From a virus: DNA of 31,440 bases. Made by a program: the position numbers and the translations under genes. The first letter of the stretch is position 1, and the number at the start of each line of letters is the position of its first letter. The notes under the pieces were generated by a model, which made no database searches, was not told the DNA's origin, and worked only from the letters and a program-made list of their open reading frames with translations. Shown piece after piece: positions 7,552 to 15,254 of the stretch. Where the stretch lies: positions 1-31,440 of the IMG/VR virus record IMGVR_UViG_3300025141_006434. One strand, given 5' to 3'.

Positions 7552-8332
7552 TTTAGAATTTAATAAGTTTAGAAATATGCTGGAAGAGGAGAGGAATTTT
7601 GCGTTTACTAGATTTTCAGACGGAGAATTGTTCATTATGCAAAATAAGGAGGTGGAGTTGGCAGAGCAACACTTCGTAACAGGGGATATTACAGGACACG
7701 GCATTTATCCCCCTGAAGAGCAAAAACATTTTATCCCGGAGGAGCACCAGTTTTATAGAAATAAGCTGATTGAAGCGTTTCAGTTTCAACATAAGAATTA
7801 TTTCGTGGGGCTCAGTGGGAGAAAGGATGTTGGAGATGAAGCGTTTGAGTGGCAGCTGGCTCTACGAGGGTCCAAGGATGAGGCCAACCTAACGTTCGCT
7901 AACGTGTTTATTAATAACAACTACCGAAGGTATCTTAGAGAGATTCTTCCTCTGATTGATAACCGGGAGATTCTTATGATTGTTAATAAGGGGGCTGACC
8001 TGGGAAATTTACCTTTTCACTGTAAAGAGGCTTTTCGTATAGGGTCCAACTGTATGATTGATGATTATGACATGGTAGACAAGGTTAAAGATTTCATTGA
8101 ATATGAGGGGATTGAGAATCATATTATTTTGTGTGGGGCAGCGTCTCTAAGCAATTATATTATACACCAGTGTTTTGAGGCGAATCCTCGCAACACGTTT
8201 CTTGATATAGGAAGCACTTTAAATCCTCTTATGGGTCCAGAGATGGAGGGGTGGAAGCACACTAGAGGGTATTTGACGCATTACTGGTTGGACAGTGGCA
8301 GCCCCTACGGTACACAGATTGATGAGTGGTAA
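7538..8332 (+). CDS. GT-D fold (DUF1792-like) glycosyltransferase
   Basis: The 264-residue product carries FTRFSDGELFIM at about 24-35. RFSDGE matches the DxE metal/nucleotide-binding signature of the GT-D fold glycosyltransferases (DUF1792), first described in streptococcal serine-rich-repeat adhesin glycosylation. The C-terminal segment, with HIILCGAASLSNYII and then TFLDIGSTLNPL, resembles the second half of that fold, where a Gly-rich strand is followed by a D-I-G motif. GGAG lies seven bases before the ATG. Overlap with both neighbours places it inside the glycan operon. Its likely job is a single hexose addition; the donor is unknown. Confidence 0.6.
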   Translation: MKTFDLEFNKFRNMLEEERNFAFTRFSDGELFIMQNKEVELAEQHFVTGDITGHGIYPPEEQKHFIPEEHQFYRNKLIEAFQFQHKNYFVGLSGRKDVGDEAFEWQLALRGSKDEANLTFANVFINNNYRRYLREILPLIDNREILMIVNKGADLGNLPFHCKEAFRIGSNCMIDDYDMVDKVKDFIEYEGIENHIILCGAASLSNYIIHQCFEANPRNTFLDIGSTLNPLMGPEMEGWKHTRGYLTHYWLDSGSPYGTQIDEW

Positions 8333-8720
8333 ATTTTTTCCTTTGATAAAATTTGAGAAAAATTCTTTGATTTGGTGGGAGGAAATACGTAAGTTGAGGA
8401 ATCTGGAGGAAGTTCAGTCTGGGTTTATAACCTCTGCCGAAATCTCTAGGCAGGAACAAGAGGAGTATATGAGAGAGCACGAGGATAAATTTTTTGTTGC
8501 TACTTACAATAATTCTTTTGTTGGCTATATTGGTGTTATAGAGGATGATATTAGATTTTGTGTACATCCAAGTTGTCAAGGAAAAGGTGTGGGGACATTC
8601 CTGCTGATGAATATTTTAAAATATTTCCCAAATGCGGAAGGACGGGTAAAAAAATCTAATTTTGCTAGCATTAAGTGCTTTAACAATAGTGGAGTACCTT
8701 ACACTCTAATCGATGACTAA
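8322..8720 (+). CDS. GNAT family N-acetyltransferase
   Basis: The start is taken at ATG 8322 (MSGKFF), overlapping the previous stop; an in-frame GTG at 8295 would add nine residues. The 132-residue product ends in a GNAT core: the strands FFVATYNNSFVGYIGVI, DIRFCVHPSCQGKGVGTFLL with the acetyl-CoA-binding Q-x-G-x-G-x-G loop, then a helix and the closing strands. It would move an acetyl group from acetyl-CoA to an amine. The next gene encodes a sugar-aminotransferase family protein, so the natural guess is acetylation of an amino sugar, as WecD does. Peptide or small-molecule substrates are not excluded. Confidence 0.75.
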   Translation: MSGKFFPLIKFEKNSLIWWEEIRKLRNLEEVQSGFITSAEISRQEQEEYMREHEDKFFVATYNNSFVGYIGVIEDDIRFCVHPSCQGKGVGTFLLMNILKYFPNAEGRVKKSNFASIKCFNNSGVPYTLIDD

Positions 8721-9336
8721 GAAAATTTTGCATAACCCATACTCCGTTGTTCGGATGTTTGAAGAAGAAGTTGCGGCATATACCGGAGCTCCTTACGCTG
8801 TCTCTGTAGACAGCTGTACTAACGCGCTTTTTCTTGGTTGTAAGTATTTGGGCGTTGAGGATGTTAACATTCCAAAGCATACTTACCTTTCTGTGCCTAT
8901 GTCCATCATACACGCGGGAGGAAACGTTATTTTCGATGATAGAGAGTGGTCTGGAGCCTATCAGTTGGAACCGTACCCAATTTGGGATGCTGCTAAACGG
9001 CTAACTTCTAACATGTACAAACCAGGGACATTTATGTGTCTTTCGTTTCATATTAAGAAGACGTTAGCCATTGGGAAAGGTGGTATGATTCTTACTGATA
9101 ATTTAGAAGCTGTTGAGTGGTTTAAGAAGGCGCGATACGAAGGGCGTAGTGAGAAAAGTTATCATGAAGATGAGATTGATATGCTTGGCTGGAATATGTA
9201 CATGACCCCACAACAAGCATCCCATGGATTAGCTCTGATGCAAAACTATCCAGAGCACGTAGAAGATTTGGGTGAAAACAATGGATACAAAGATTTGAGT
9301 AATCTCCCGGTTTTTAAGGAGTGTAAAATAAAATGA
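8713..9336 (+). CDS. Shortened DegT/DnrJ/EryC1/StrS-family aminotransferase-like protein
   Basis: PLP-dependent enzymes of this family aminate keto-sugars on nucleotide carriers. The 207-residue product keeps the core landmarks: VSVDSCTNALFLG (phosphate-binding loop), IPKHTYLSVPMSIIHAGG, and SFHIKKTLAIGKGGMILTDN, where a Lys of the HIKK pair is the expected PLP Schiff-base residue. MTPQQASHGLAL, which begins the C-terminal domain, is followed by a stop. Family members are normally 360-400 residues, so most of the small domain is absent. Only ~50 bp separate it from the next gene, so there is no frameshifted remainder. Whether the short form is active is unknown. It lies directly after a GNAT gene. 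Confidence 0.75.
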   Translation: MTKKILHNPYSVVRMFEEEVAAYTGAPYAVSVDSCTNALFLGCKYLGVEDVNIPKHTYLSVPMSIIHAGGNVIFDDREWSGAYQLEPYPIWDAAKRLTSNMYKPGTFMCLSFHIKKTLAIGKGGMILTDNLEAVEWFKKARYEGRSEKSYHEDEIDMLGWNMYMTPQQASHGLALMQNYPEHVEDLGENNGYKDLSNLPVFKECKIK

Positions 9337-9387
9337 ATGAACTAACTGGAACATGGCCACAGTACAAGTAATTTTTATAGCAAAGAA

Positions 9388-10197
9388 ATGAAAATAGCAG
9401 TATGTTTGCACGGATATTTCAATAACCGAATTGACCCTCAAGCTGGGGATAACGGTTTTGAATACATCAAAGAGAATATCGTTAAAGATAACGAGGTTGA
9501 TTTCTTTATTCATAGTTGGGAGCCTGAGATGGAATCCCATATTAAAGGTTTGTATAACCCAGTCTCAGCTACATTTGAATCTCAGATAGATTTTAGTGAT
9601 AAGGTTAATGATGCTTATTTCGATGAAGGCTTTCAAAGAGAATCAACGATGTATGCTAACTGTAAACCACACAACACTCTCAGTTTTTTATACTCACGTG
9701 CTAAGTCCATAGAGCTGATGAAAAGTAACGGTGAGTATGATTGTGTCGTTGTCTGCAGGTTTGATTTAGGTCAGCGAGGAAAAGAGTGTGCGCACATGTT
9801 TAAGTATAACGTGGCTGAAATAAGGTTTGATGAGGATGCGGATATGAGTAAATTGCACAGTTCTATGTGGGACCAATTAAATGCTGGGTACGCCGACCAA
9901 TGGTTCTACTCCAGCCAGGAGAATATAGAAATGTTAGCAACCGCTTACGATAAAGCTTTAGACTATTTAACTCCTGGAAGTGAGTATGAAAAAGCTCTTA
10001 CCGAAGGTTGGCCTGATAGCCAGCATTTTAATGTTCATTCTCCCACAGACCCAAGGCAGTTTACCAATGAATTTTTTAAATCTAATAAATCTAGTAAGTT
10101 GATGACTTACCCTAAGTGGCGATGCGTTGATAATCATTTGTTTTATAAGTGGTTTTGTATCGACACTGGACTTTATGAAGTCTCGGAGTTTGTATAA
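9388..10197 (+). CDS. Putative glycosyltransferase-like protein (unassigned family)
   Basis: The 269-residue product opens with a short strand and a Gly turn (MKIAVCLHGYFNNR). In the middle it has LYSRAKSIELMKSNGEYDCVVVCRFDLG, in which a helix leads into a strand ending in R-F-D; this pattern recurs in sugar-transferase-like proteins of phages and large DNA viruses, where the acidic residue plays the DxD role. No signal peptide or membrane span is present. The ATG at 9388 follows a 51-bp gap containing TTTTTATAGCAAAGAA, and the stop overlaps the next gene (TAATG). Assignment rests on the weak motif and operon context. Confidence 0.5.
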   Translation: MKIAVCLHGYFNNRIDPQAGDNGFEYIKENIVKDNEVDFFIHSWEPEMESHIKGLYNPVSATFESQIDFSDKVNDAYFDEGFQRESTMYANCKPHNTLSFLYSRAKSIELMKSNGEYDCVVVCRFDLGQRGKECAHMFKYNVAEIRFDEDADMSKLHSSMWDQLNAGYADQWFYSSQENIEMLATAYDKALDYLTPGSEYEKALTEGWPDSQHFNVHSPTDPRQFTNEFFKSNKSSKLMTYPKWRCVDNHLFYKWFCIDTGLYEVSEFV

Positions 10198-10925
10198 TGA
10201 AAGGAATAGGATTTGTAATGTATTCCCACTCAGATTATTCTGACGTGTGGGAAATCTTTTTTAGGCAGACAGAAAAATACCTCCCTGAGGGCTGTACTAA
10301 GTATATCATAACGGATAAGGAACTTGATATAATCCCTGAAGATTATGAAGTTCTCCTCTACGATGATAGTCTCCCATACCAAAAAAGAATTGGAAACGCT
10401 CTTATGCATGTAGAGGAAGAGCTCTGTATCTTTCAGCATGAGGATATGTTTTTGTACGGCAAGGTTGATGAGAAGAAAATACTAGATTACGCTAGTGTTC
10501 TTATGGGTGGTACCTCTGATTTAGATTTTATTAAATTGATTAAAGGTGGAGAGTACAGAGATATTCCAAAGCTTCCTCACACTGACCTTTTTCATATCCC
10601 ATATGATTCCGAGTATGTTTTTGCTATTCAGCCCACGCTGTGGAAGACTCCTAAGTTGATAGAAATTTATCAGGCATGTGAAGGTGATAGTATTTGGGAT
10701 TTTGAGGTTAAAGGGTCTCAGTGGTGTAGGGACAGACAAATTGTTGGCGCATACTCTTACCGAGGTGAACCTCAACGAGGCTCTATGCATTGGGATTCTA
10801 AAACATTTCCTTATGTTGCTACTGCTATTGTTAAAGGTAAGTGGAATCTAGCAGAATATAAACGAGAGCTTGGAATGATTCTTAGTTCCTATAAAGTTGA
10901 TTTAAGTGTGAGAGGTACATGTTGA
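10197..10925 (+). CDS. Putative glycosyltransferase-like protein
   Basis: This 242-residue cytoplasmic protein begins with a strand and ser/asp-rich turn (GIGFVMYSHSDYSDVW). It has TKYIITDKEL, and then a region ending in ELCIFQHEDMFLYG (about 76-89), in which an acidic pair follows a hydrophobic strand as in GT-A DxD sites. Trp/Tyr-rich segments such as WDFEVKGSQW follow. It starts one base inside the previous stop with GGAG eight bases upstream, and its end overlaps the PPK2 gene by 7 bp. No family can be named with certainty; a sugar transferase is the best guess from context. Confidence 0.45.
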   Translation: MKGIGFVMYSHSDYSDVWEIFFRQTEKYLPEGCTKYIITDKELDIIPEDYEVLLYDDSLPYQKRIGNALMHVEEELCIFQHEDMFLYGKVDEKKILDYASVLMGGTSDLDFIKLIKGGEYRDIPKLPHTDLFHIPYDSEYVFAIQPTLWKTPKLIEIYQACEGDSIWDFEVKGSQWCRDRQIVGAYSYRGEPQRGSMHWDSKTFPYVATAIVKGKWNLAEYKRELGMILSSYKVDLSVRGTC

Positions 10926-11770
10926 ATGTGGACCCCATCACCTTTAATCTGCCTGAGTACGAGGACTTGTCGGGTAAGAAGTACAGAAAGGAAAAGTATA
11001 GGCTTCAGGTAGAATTATTAAAGCTGCAGGAGCATGTTTTAAAAACCAAGACTAGAGTACTTATAATTTTTGAGGGGAGAGATGCTGCAGGAAAAGGCTC
11101 TACCATTAAAAGATTTGTAGAGCACCTCATGCCTAAAGCCACTAATGTGGTGGAACTCGGTATTCCCACCCCACAACAAAGTAAGAATTGGTTTAAAACT
11201 TGGGAAAAAAAGATTCCCAAGTACGGGGACATTACATTTTTCGACAGGAGCTGGTACTCCAGGGCTGTTATCCAACCAGTAATGGGATACTGTTCAGATG
11301 CTCAGTATAAGTACTTTATAAACAAGGTTAATTTATGGGAGAAGTCCTTGTGTGAAGATGGAAAGACTATGATTGTAAAATTCTATCTGTCTATCTCCCC
11401 CGAAAGGCAACTGGAAAGACTAAAATCTAGAGCTAATGACCGTTTGAAGTATTGGAAGTTGTCCTCTAACGATTGGAAAGCATTTAAGAAATTAAAACTA
11501 ATTTCTTCTTACACGGCTAGAATGTTTAAAAAAACTTCAACGCAGTGGGCACCTTGGGTAGTGATTAATAGTGATAATCGCCAGATTGCACGTCTTAATG
11601 CTATGAGATATTTACTAAGTACGATGGATTACAGCGGCAAGAAAGAACTTAAGAAGAAAAAATGGACGAACCCAGTTTCTGAGTCTATTATTATAGAGGG
11701 GATTACTTTCGATGGTTTGTCTGATGAGCAGTATAATTTACTCTACGATTTGAAACATAAAGGGGGTTAA
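10919..11770 (+). CDS. ppk2: Polyphosphate kinase 2 (PPK2 family)
   Basis: PPK2 enzymes move phosphate between polyphosphate and nucleotides. Most bacterial members use polyP to phosphorylate NDP or NMP. The 283-residue product shows Walker A GRDAAGKG (53-60, inside FEGRDAAGKGSTIKRF), Walker B FFDRSWYSRAVIQPVMG (107-123) and the lid segment RLKSRANDRLKYWKLSSNDW (167-186), with the conserved K-x-W-K-L-S. Length equals single-domain PPK2s. It lies between glycosyltransferase and sugar-phosphate enzyme genes, so regenerating nucleotides for nucleotide-sugar synthesis or for DNA precursors is plausible. Subclass and direction cannot be read by eye. The family call is very secure. Confidence 0.92.
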   Translation: MLNVDPITFNLPEYEDLSGKKYRKEKYRLQVELLKLQEHVLKTKTRVLIIFEGRDAAGKGSTIKRFVEHLMPKATNVVELGIPTPQQSKNWFKTWEKKIPKYGDITFFDRSWYSRAVIQPVMGYCSDAQYKYFINKVNLWEKSLCEDGKTMIVKFYLSISPERQLERLKSRANDRLKYWKLSSNDWKAFKKLKLISSYTARMFKKTSTQWAPWVVINSDNRQIARLNAMRYLLSTMDYSGKKELKKKKWTNPVSESIIIEGITFDGLSDEQYNLLYDLKHKGG

Positions 11771-11776
11771 TGTGCA

Positions 11777-12391
11777 ATGAATACAAAATTAGTTCTATTT
11801 GATTTAGATGGTGTTTTGGTAAACGCTTGCGACTGGCATTATGAAGCTTTAAACTTAGCTTTAAAAGAGATTGCTGGAACTGAGATTAATCGCAAAGAGC
11901 ATGAAGAAACTTTCAATGGTTTACCGACGTTAACGAAGTTGGACCAACTTATAAAATTAGGTCGTGTGAATGCTTCTGATAAGAATAAAATCTCTGAACG
12001 AAAGCAGGAACTCACTAGAGATGTTCTTGTAGAAAGGTGTAAGTTGGACCCCGAAAAAATGCGAGTTATGTCTTGGCTTAAGGACAGGAATGTAACTACT
12101 ATGTGCGTGACCAACAGTATTAGAGATTCAGCAGAAATCATGCTTGTTAAGTCTGGTATCAGGGAGTTTTTGTCGGGAGTTGTTAGTAATGAAGACATTG
12201 CAAACCCAAAGCCTAATTCGGAAGGGTACGTTACCGCTATGGCACGTGCGGGAGTTATTCCTAGGGATACTGTTATAGTTGAGGACTCTCCAAAAGGTAT
12301 CCAAGCTGCTTCCGGCTTGGGTGCGACCGTCATTGAAGTGGGTAACGCTGATGACGTCACTGTAGAACTTATGAGAGATAGAATAAAATGA
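11777..12391 (+). CDS. HAD-superfamily hydrolase, beta-phosphoglucomutase-like
   Basis: The 204-residue product has the four HAD motifs: FDLDGVL (8-14) with the nucleophile Asp and the acid/base Asp, CVTNS, a Lys in NPKPNSEGY, and VEDSPKGIQAA. A helical cap sits between motifs I and II, as in the beta-phosphoglucomutase/phosphatase branch. It probably dephosphorylates or isomerises a sugar phosphate. The next gene is a sugar nucleotidyltransferase (4-bp ATGA overlap) and the one after is a GDPD-like protein, which suggests one small pathway. GGGGG lies ten bases before the ATG. Confidence 0.85.
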   Translation: MNTKLVLFDLDGVLVNACDWHYEALNLALKEIAGTEINRKEHEETFNGLPTLTKLDQLIKLGRVNASDKNKISERKQELTRDVLVERCKLDPEKMRVMSWLKDRNVTTMCVTNSIRDSAEIMLVKSGIREFLSGVVSNEDIANPKPNSEGYVTAMARAGVIPRDTVIVEDSPKGIQAASGLGATVIEVGNADDVTVELMRDRIK

Positions 12392-13083
12392 CTGTATTAA
12401 TTCCAATGGCGGGAGCAGGTTCCCGATTTGAAAAAGCTGGCTACACATTTCCAAAGCCTTTAATCGAGGTCGAGGGTAAACCTATGATTCAGGTAGTTGT
12501 AGATAACCTCAATCTTAAGAATCAAAAGCATGTGTACATTGTGCAAAAAGAACACTATGACCGATTTGCGTTAAATTATTTGCTTCCACTAATCACTCCC
12601 GATTGTGAGATTGTTCAAGTGGAGAATGTTACGGAGGGCGCGGCTTGTACTACGTTATTAGCTAAAGAACACATCAATAATGATGAACCTCTAATTATAG
12701 CCAACTCTGACCAGTTTGTGGAGTGGGGTATTAGTGTTCCAGACGGAGTCCCATTTGATGCAGCAATATACACTTTTAAAGCTACTCACCCAAAATGGAG
12801 TTTCGCTAAGGTGGGTGATAATGGGTATGTAGAAGAGGTTGCTGAAAAGAAGCCTATTAGTAATACTGCTACTGTAGGTGTATACTACTGGAAGAAAGGT
12901 TCCGACTATGTTCGTTTTGCTGAACAAATGATTGAGAAGGATGTTCGGGTTAACAATGAGTTTTATGTGTGTCCCGTATTCAATGAAGCTATTGGGGCTG
13001 GTAAAAAAGTTATTACGGTGGACGTTAATAGAATGTGGGGTATGGGAACTCCTGAAGATTTGAAAGTATTCCTAGACCGATGA
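12388..13083 (+). CDS. Sugar nucleotidyltransferase (NTP_transferase family)
   Basis: The 231-residue protein starts with the nucleotide-binding signature MTVLIPMAGAGSRFEKAGY followed by FPKPLIEVEGKPMI, in which the Lys of PKP would contact the nucleotide phosphate. NSDQF near 111-115 supplies the metal-binding Asp, and the end, MWGMGTPEDLKVFLDR, is typical of the sugar-1-phosphate nucleotidyltransferase core without a C-terminal acyltransferase domain. It would activate a sugar-1-phosphate or polyol phosphate as an NDP derivative. It overlaps the HAD gene and the GDPD gene by 4 bp each, so the three are probably translated as a unit. The specific sugar and nucleotide are not determined. Confidence 0.85.
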   Translation: MTVLIPMAGAGSRFEKAGYTFPKPLIEVEGKPMIQVVVDNLNLKNQKHVYIVQKEHYDRFALNYLLPLITPDCEIVQVENVTEGAACTTLLAKEHINNDEPLIIANSDQFVEWGISVPDGVPFDAAIYTFKATHPKWSFAKVGDNGYVEEVAEKKPISNTATVGVYYWKKGSDYVRFAEQMIEKDVRVNNEFYVCPVFNEAIGAGKKVITVDVNRMWGMGTPEDLKVFLDR

Positions 13084-13475
13084 TTAAGATTGCTCACAGG
13101 GGTAATACAAAAGGGAAAACTGACCGAGAGAATAGTCCTACTTACATACAAGAGTCTTTGCAGCTAGGTTTTGATGTGGAAGTTGACGCTTGGTATGTGG
13201 AGGAATCAGACTCGTATTTTTTAGGTCATGATGCTCCACAGTTTCAAGTTGATTTAGATTTTTTAATGGCCGAAGGGCTGTGGGTTCATTGTAAACATTT
13301 AAAGTGCTTCCAGTCTCTCCTGAAAGTTCCTGAGATAAACTGCTTCATGCACGATGAGGAGTCCTGGAAGAACGGAACTCCCGCAGTTACATCTCATCAA
13401 TACCTCTGGAGTTATCCGGAAGTTTACACTTTCGATGGAAAGATTTATGGAATATGTGGGGACGCACTATTATAG
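13080..13475 (+). CDS. Short glycerophosphodiester phosphodiesterase-like (GDPD) protein
   Basis: The 131-residue product has the opening IAHRGNTKG with catalytic H6-R7, E17 in RENSP, FDVEVDAW with E34 and D36, and LGHDAP with H50. These are the GDPD metal and catalytic positions. Classical GDPDs are ~250 residues, so this is a compact form covering roughly the first half of the TIM barrel. Similar mini-GDPDs are known from phages and giant viruses next to nucleotidyltransferases. It may act on a phosphodiester-linked sugar or polyol rather than on lipid. It ends three bases before the recombinase ATG and contains that gene's CTATTATA element. Confidence 0.7.
   Translation: MIKIAHRGNTKGKTDRENSPTYIQESLQLGFDVEVDAWYVEESDSYFLGHDAPQFQVDLDFLMAEGLWVHCKHLKCFQSLLKVPEINCFMHDEESWKNGTPAVTSHQYLWSYPEVYTFDGKIYGICGDALL
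13467..13474 (+). promoter_or_regulatory. CTATTATA promoter-like element before the recombinase gene
   Basis: CTATTATA, four bases (GGTT), then ATG at 13479: the same spacing as at 613, 22318 and 23841. The element overlaps the last codons and stop of the GDPD gene, so an internal leaderless promoter would let the recombinase be expressed independently of the glycan operon. Promoter function is inferred. Confidence 0.5.
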
Positions 13476-13478
13476 GTT

Positions 13479-14450
13479 ATGAGTATTTTTAACGACATCT
13501 GTAAAGAGTTGGATGGAGCAACTTTGCTCTCAGAGGAAACTCCAACATATGGTTTTGTGGATTCTGGGTCCAAGGCTCTTAATAAAATTATTTCCGGGGA
13601 TTATAACGGAGGCTATCCGATTGGTTCTATTACGGAGATTTACGGGGAGAGCAGTACAGCAAAAACTGTGTTCTTAACCCATGCGTTTATCGGAGCACAG
13701 AATAAGGGGTTTTACACAGTCATGGTTGATAATGAACATGCGTACTCCCCTTCTTTCGCAGAAAAGTTGGGTATTGATTCGGAAAAGCTTATTTACTTGA
13801 AGCCAGAGACAATCGAGGATTGTTTTGAGTCTATAGAAAAGAGTATTTTAGCCATCCGAAAGAAGGACTCTGAAACTCCTATTATGATTGGGTATGATTC
13901 TATTGGAGTTTCTCCTACTCGCAAGGAGATGGAAGAGGAGTTTGGAAAGAACTCCGAGATGGGAGGTGCCTTGAGAGCTAAGGTGGCTGGTCAATGTTTG
14001 AGACGTATTAACCCTATGCTTAGAAAATATAAGGCTGGGCTTATTATTGTTAATCAAGTGAGAAGTAAGGTTGGTGTTATGTTTGGAGACCCGCGCACAA
14101 GGGCTGGAGGGGGGAAAGCTCTTCTCTACTATTGTGGTACTTCAATAGAGACCGCTTCAGGTAAGAATGATGCTTTGTTCGATGAGAGAAAGAATCCACT
14201 AGGAATTACTGGAAATATGAAAACTGTAAAAAATAAAATTACCAAGCCGCATCAGACTTGTGAGTTTAAGTTATTGTATGACGAAGGTCTGGTTAGAAAT
14301 TTTGGACTGACGTCGCAGTATGTGAAGGAAGGTAAGGTTACCGTACCTACGAAAGGTTGGTATTCTCTTAACGGAAAGACCAAGCATCGTTCGGCTGATA
14401 TGGATAATATTATTGGGGAGAGTTTCAAGGATGCGACTGCTACCTCTTAA
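13479..14450 (+). CDS. RecA/UvsX-family recombinase
   Basis: The product would form filaments on ssDNA and catalyse strand exchange for repair and recombination-dependent replication. Within 323 residues the RecA landmarks are in order: TEIYGESSTAKT (Walker A, 52-63), MVDNEHAYSP with the likely catalytic E86, IMIGYDSIG (Walker B, 135-143), LIIVNQVRSKVG (188-199), and the Gly-rich DNA-binding loop around RTRAGGGKALLYY (206-218). The P-loop has Ala61 where the usual Gly precedes the Lys; T4 UvsX also departs from the classical sequence there. Length lies between UvsX (~390) and short archaeal forms. It starts four bases after CTATTATA, so the message may be leaderless. Confidence 0.88.
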   Translation: MSIFNDICKELDGATLLSEETPTYGFVDSGSKALNKIISGDYNGGYPIGSITEIYGESSTAKTVFLTHAFIGAQNKGFYTVMVDNEHAYSPSFAEKLGIDSEKLIYLKPETIEDCFESIEKSILAIRKKDSETPIMIGYDSIGVSPTRKEMEEEFGKNSEMGGALRAKVAGQCLRRINPMLRKYKAGLIIVNQVRSKVGVMFGDPRTRAGGGKALLYYCGTSIETASGKNDALFDERKNPLGITGNMKTVKNKITKPHQTCEFKLLYDEGLVRNFGLTSQYVKEGKVTVPTKGWYSLNGKTKHRSADMDNIIGESFKDATATS

Positions 14451-14898
14451 TAAATTCGCAGATTCTAGAGGTTGGAGCATAAATGATATTTATGCGTCGG
14501 CTAAGATGTGTTTACGAAATCTTGATGCGGAGACCTATCAGGAGTGTAAAAGTCCTTTTGATTGGCAAATTAACTATTCTTTGTTGTATCCTGGTGTTGT
14601 TAAAGCTTGGCACAGACATGAGAATCAGGATGATTTCTTTTGTGTTCTAAATGGTATGGCACAGGTTGGAGTATACACAGATGAGAATGGTCCTGAAAAG
14701 TTTTTCATTGGTGAGCATAATCCAGCTATAGTTCATATTAAAGCAGGAGAGTGGCACGGCTTAACCTGCGTAGGCAATCAACCTTGTGGGTTGTTGTATT
14801 TTGTAACCAATGAATACAACCCTAGAAACCCAGATGAGGAGCGGGCTGGACCTTTTGAATTCGTTGAAAAGAGTTGGTGGCTTCCGGAGAATAAGTGA
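14431..14898 (+). CDS. RmlC-like cupin (dTDP-4-dehydrorhamnose 3,5-epimerase-related)
   Basis: The start is ATG 14431, with GGAGAG eight bases upstream and a 20-bp overlap with the recombinase gene. The 155-residue product is a beta-rich cupin. FADSRGW near the N-terminus and YPGVVKAWHRHENQDDFFCVLNGMAQVGVYTD (placed about 51-82) follow the RmlC order, in which a Gly-V-x-x-x-H segment and a later Gln/Asp-rich strand line the active site. HNPAIVHIKAGEWHGL matches the second cupin motif. RmlC converts dTDP-4-keto-6-deoxyglucose to the rhamnose precursor. rmlA, rmlB and rmlD homologues lie 4 kb downstream. The unusual WHRHENQDD may mean a related epimerase or isomerase. Confidence 0.7.
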   Translation: MRLLPLNKFADSRGWSINDIYASAKMCLRNLDAETYQECKSPFDWQINYSLLYPGVVKAWHRHENQDDFFCVLNGMAQVGVYTDENGPEKFFIGEHNPAIVHIKAGEWHGLTCVGNQPCGLLYFVTNEYNPRNPDEERAGPFEFVEKSWWLPENK

Positions 14899-15245
14899 TG
14901 GACTTCATTGCTGTTATAATAGGTTCCTTATTTGCAACTGCGTTTTTTTCAGGGTTAGCTATTATTGTGTATTTGGCTGTTGCTGATATTTTCGGCAGGG
15001 CAGTTCGGTTCGCTGAGGTAGTTGGTTTCAAATCTGGCCCACATAATTCTGCGTCTTGGTCGTCATATAAATTCTCGGAGCTTCCGAAGGTGCCGAAGGA
15101 GAAGAAGCCTAAGAAACCTCCTAAAGGTCGACCCAAGGAGCGTTCTTTGGTCGCAGAAGCTACGGAGTACAGTGAGGAGGCTATGCGTGAGGCGGAGAGG
15201 CTTTACAAGGAGATTGACGCTGATTTCCGAAAGAATTGGACCTAG
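14898..15245 (+). CDS. Small single-pass membrane protein with Lys/Pro-rich cytoplasmic tail
   Basis: The ATG at 14898 overlaps the previous stop (TGATG). The 115-residue product has one strongly hydrophobic segment at about 4-30 (FIAVIIGSLFATAFFSGLAIIVYLAV), a Lys/Pro-rich linker (PKVPKEKKPKKPPKGRPKE) and an acidic helical C-terminus. The topology is probably N-out with the charged tail in the cytoplasm. No family is recognised. A small membrane protein of this shape could be a lysis accessory or a membrane anchor, but nothing decides this. Confidence 0.65.
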   Translation: MDFIAVIIGSLFATAFFSGLAIIVYLAVADIFGRAVRFAEVVGFKSGPHNSASWSSYKFSELPKVPKEKKPKKPPKGRPKERSLVAEATEYSEEAMREAERLYKEIDADFRKNWT

Positions 15246-15254
15246 ATACTACGT

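Noticed and set aside
8713-9387. DegT gene as a frameshifted pseudogene
   Set aside because: The missing C-terminal part is not present in another frame. Only 51 bp separate it from the next gene, and the stop is clean.
11839-12360. A 173-codon minus-strand frame
   Set aside because: It lies opposite the HAD phosphatase gene, whose four motifs are intact, and has Ser-rich, domain-free content typical of an antisense shadow.
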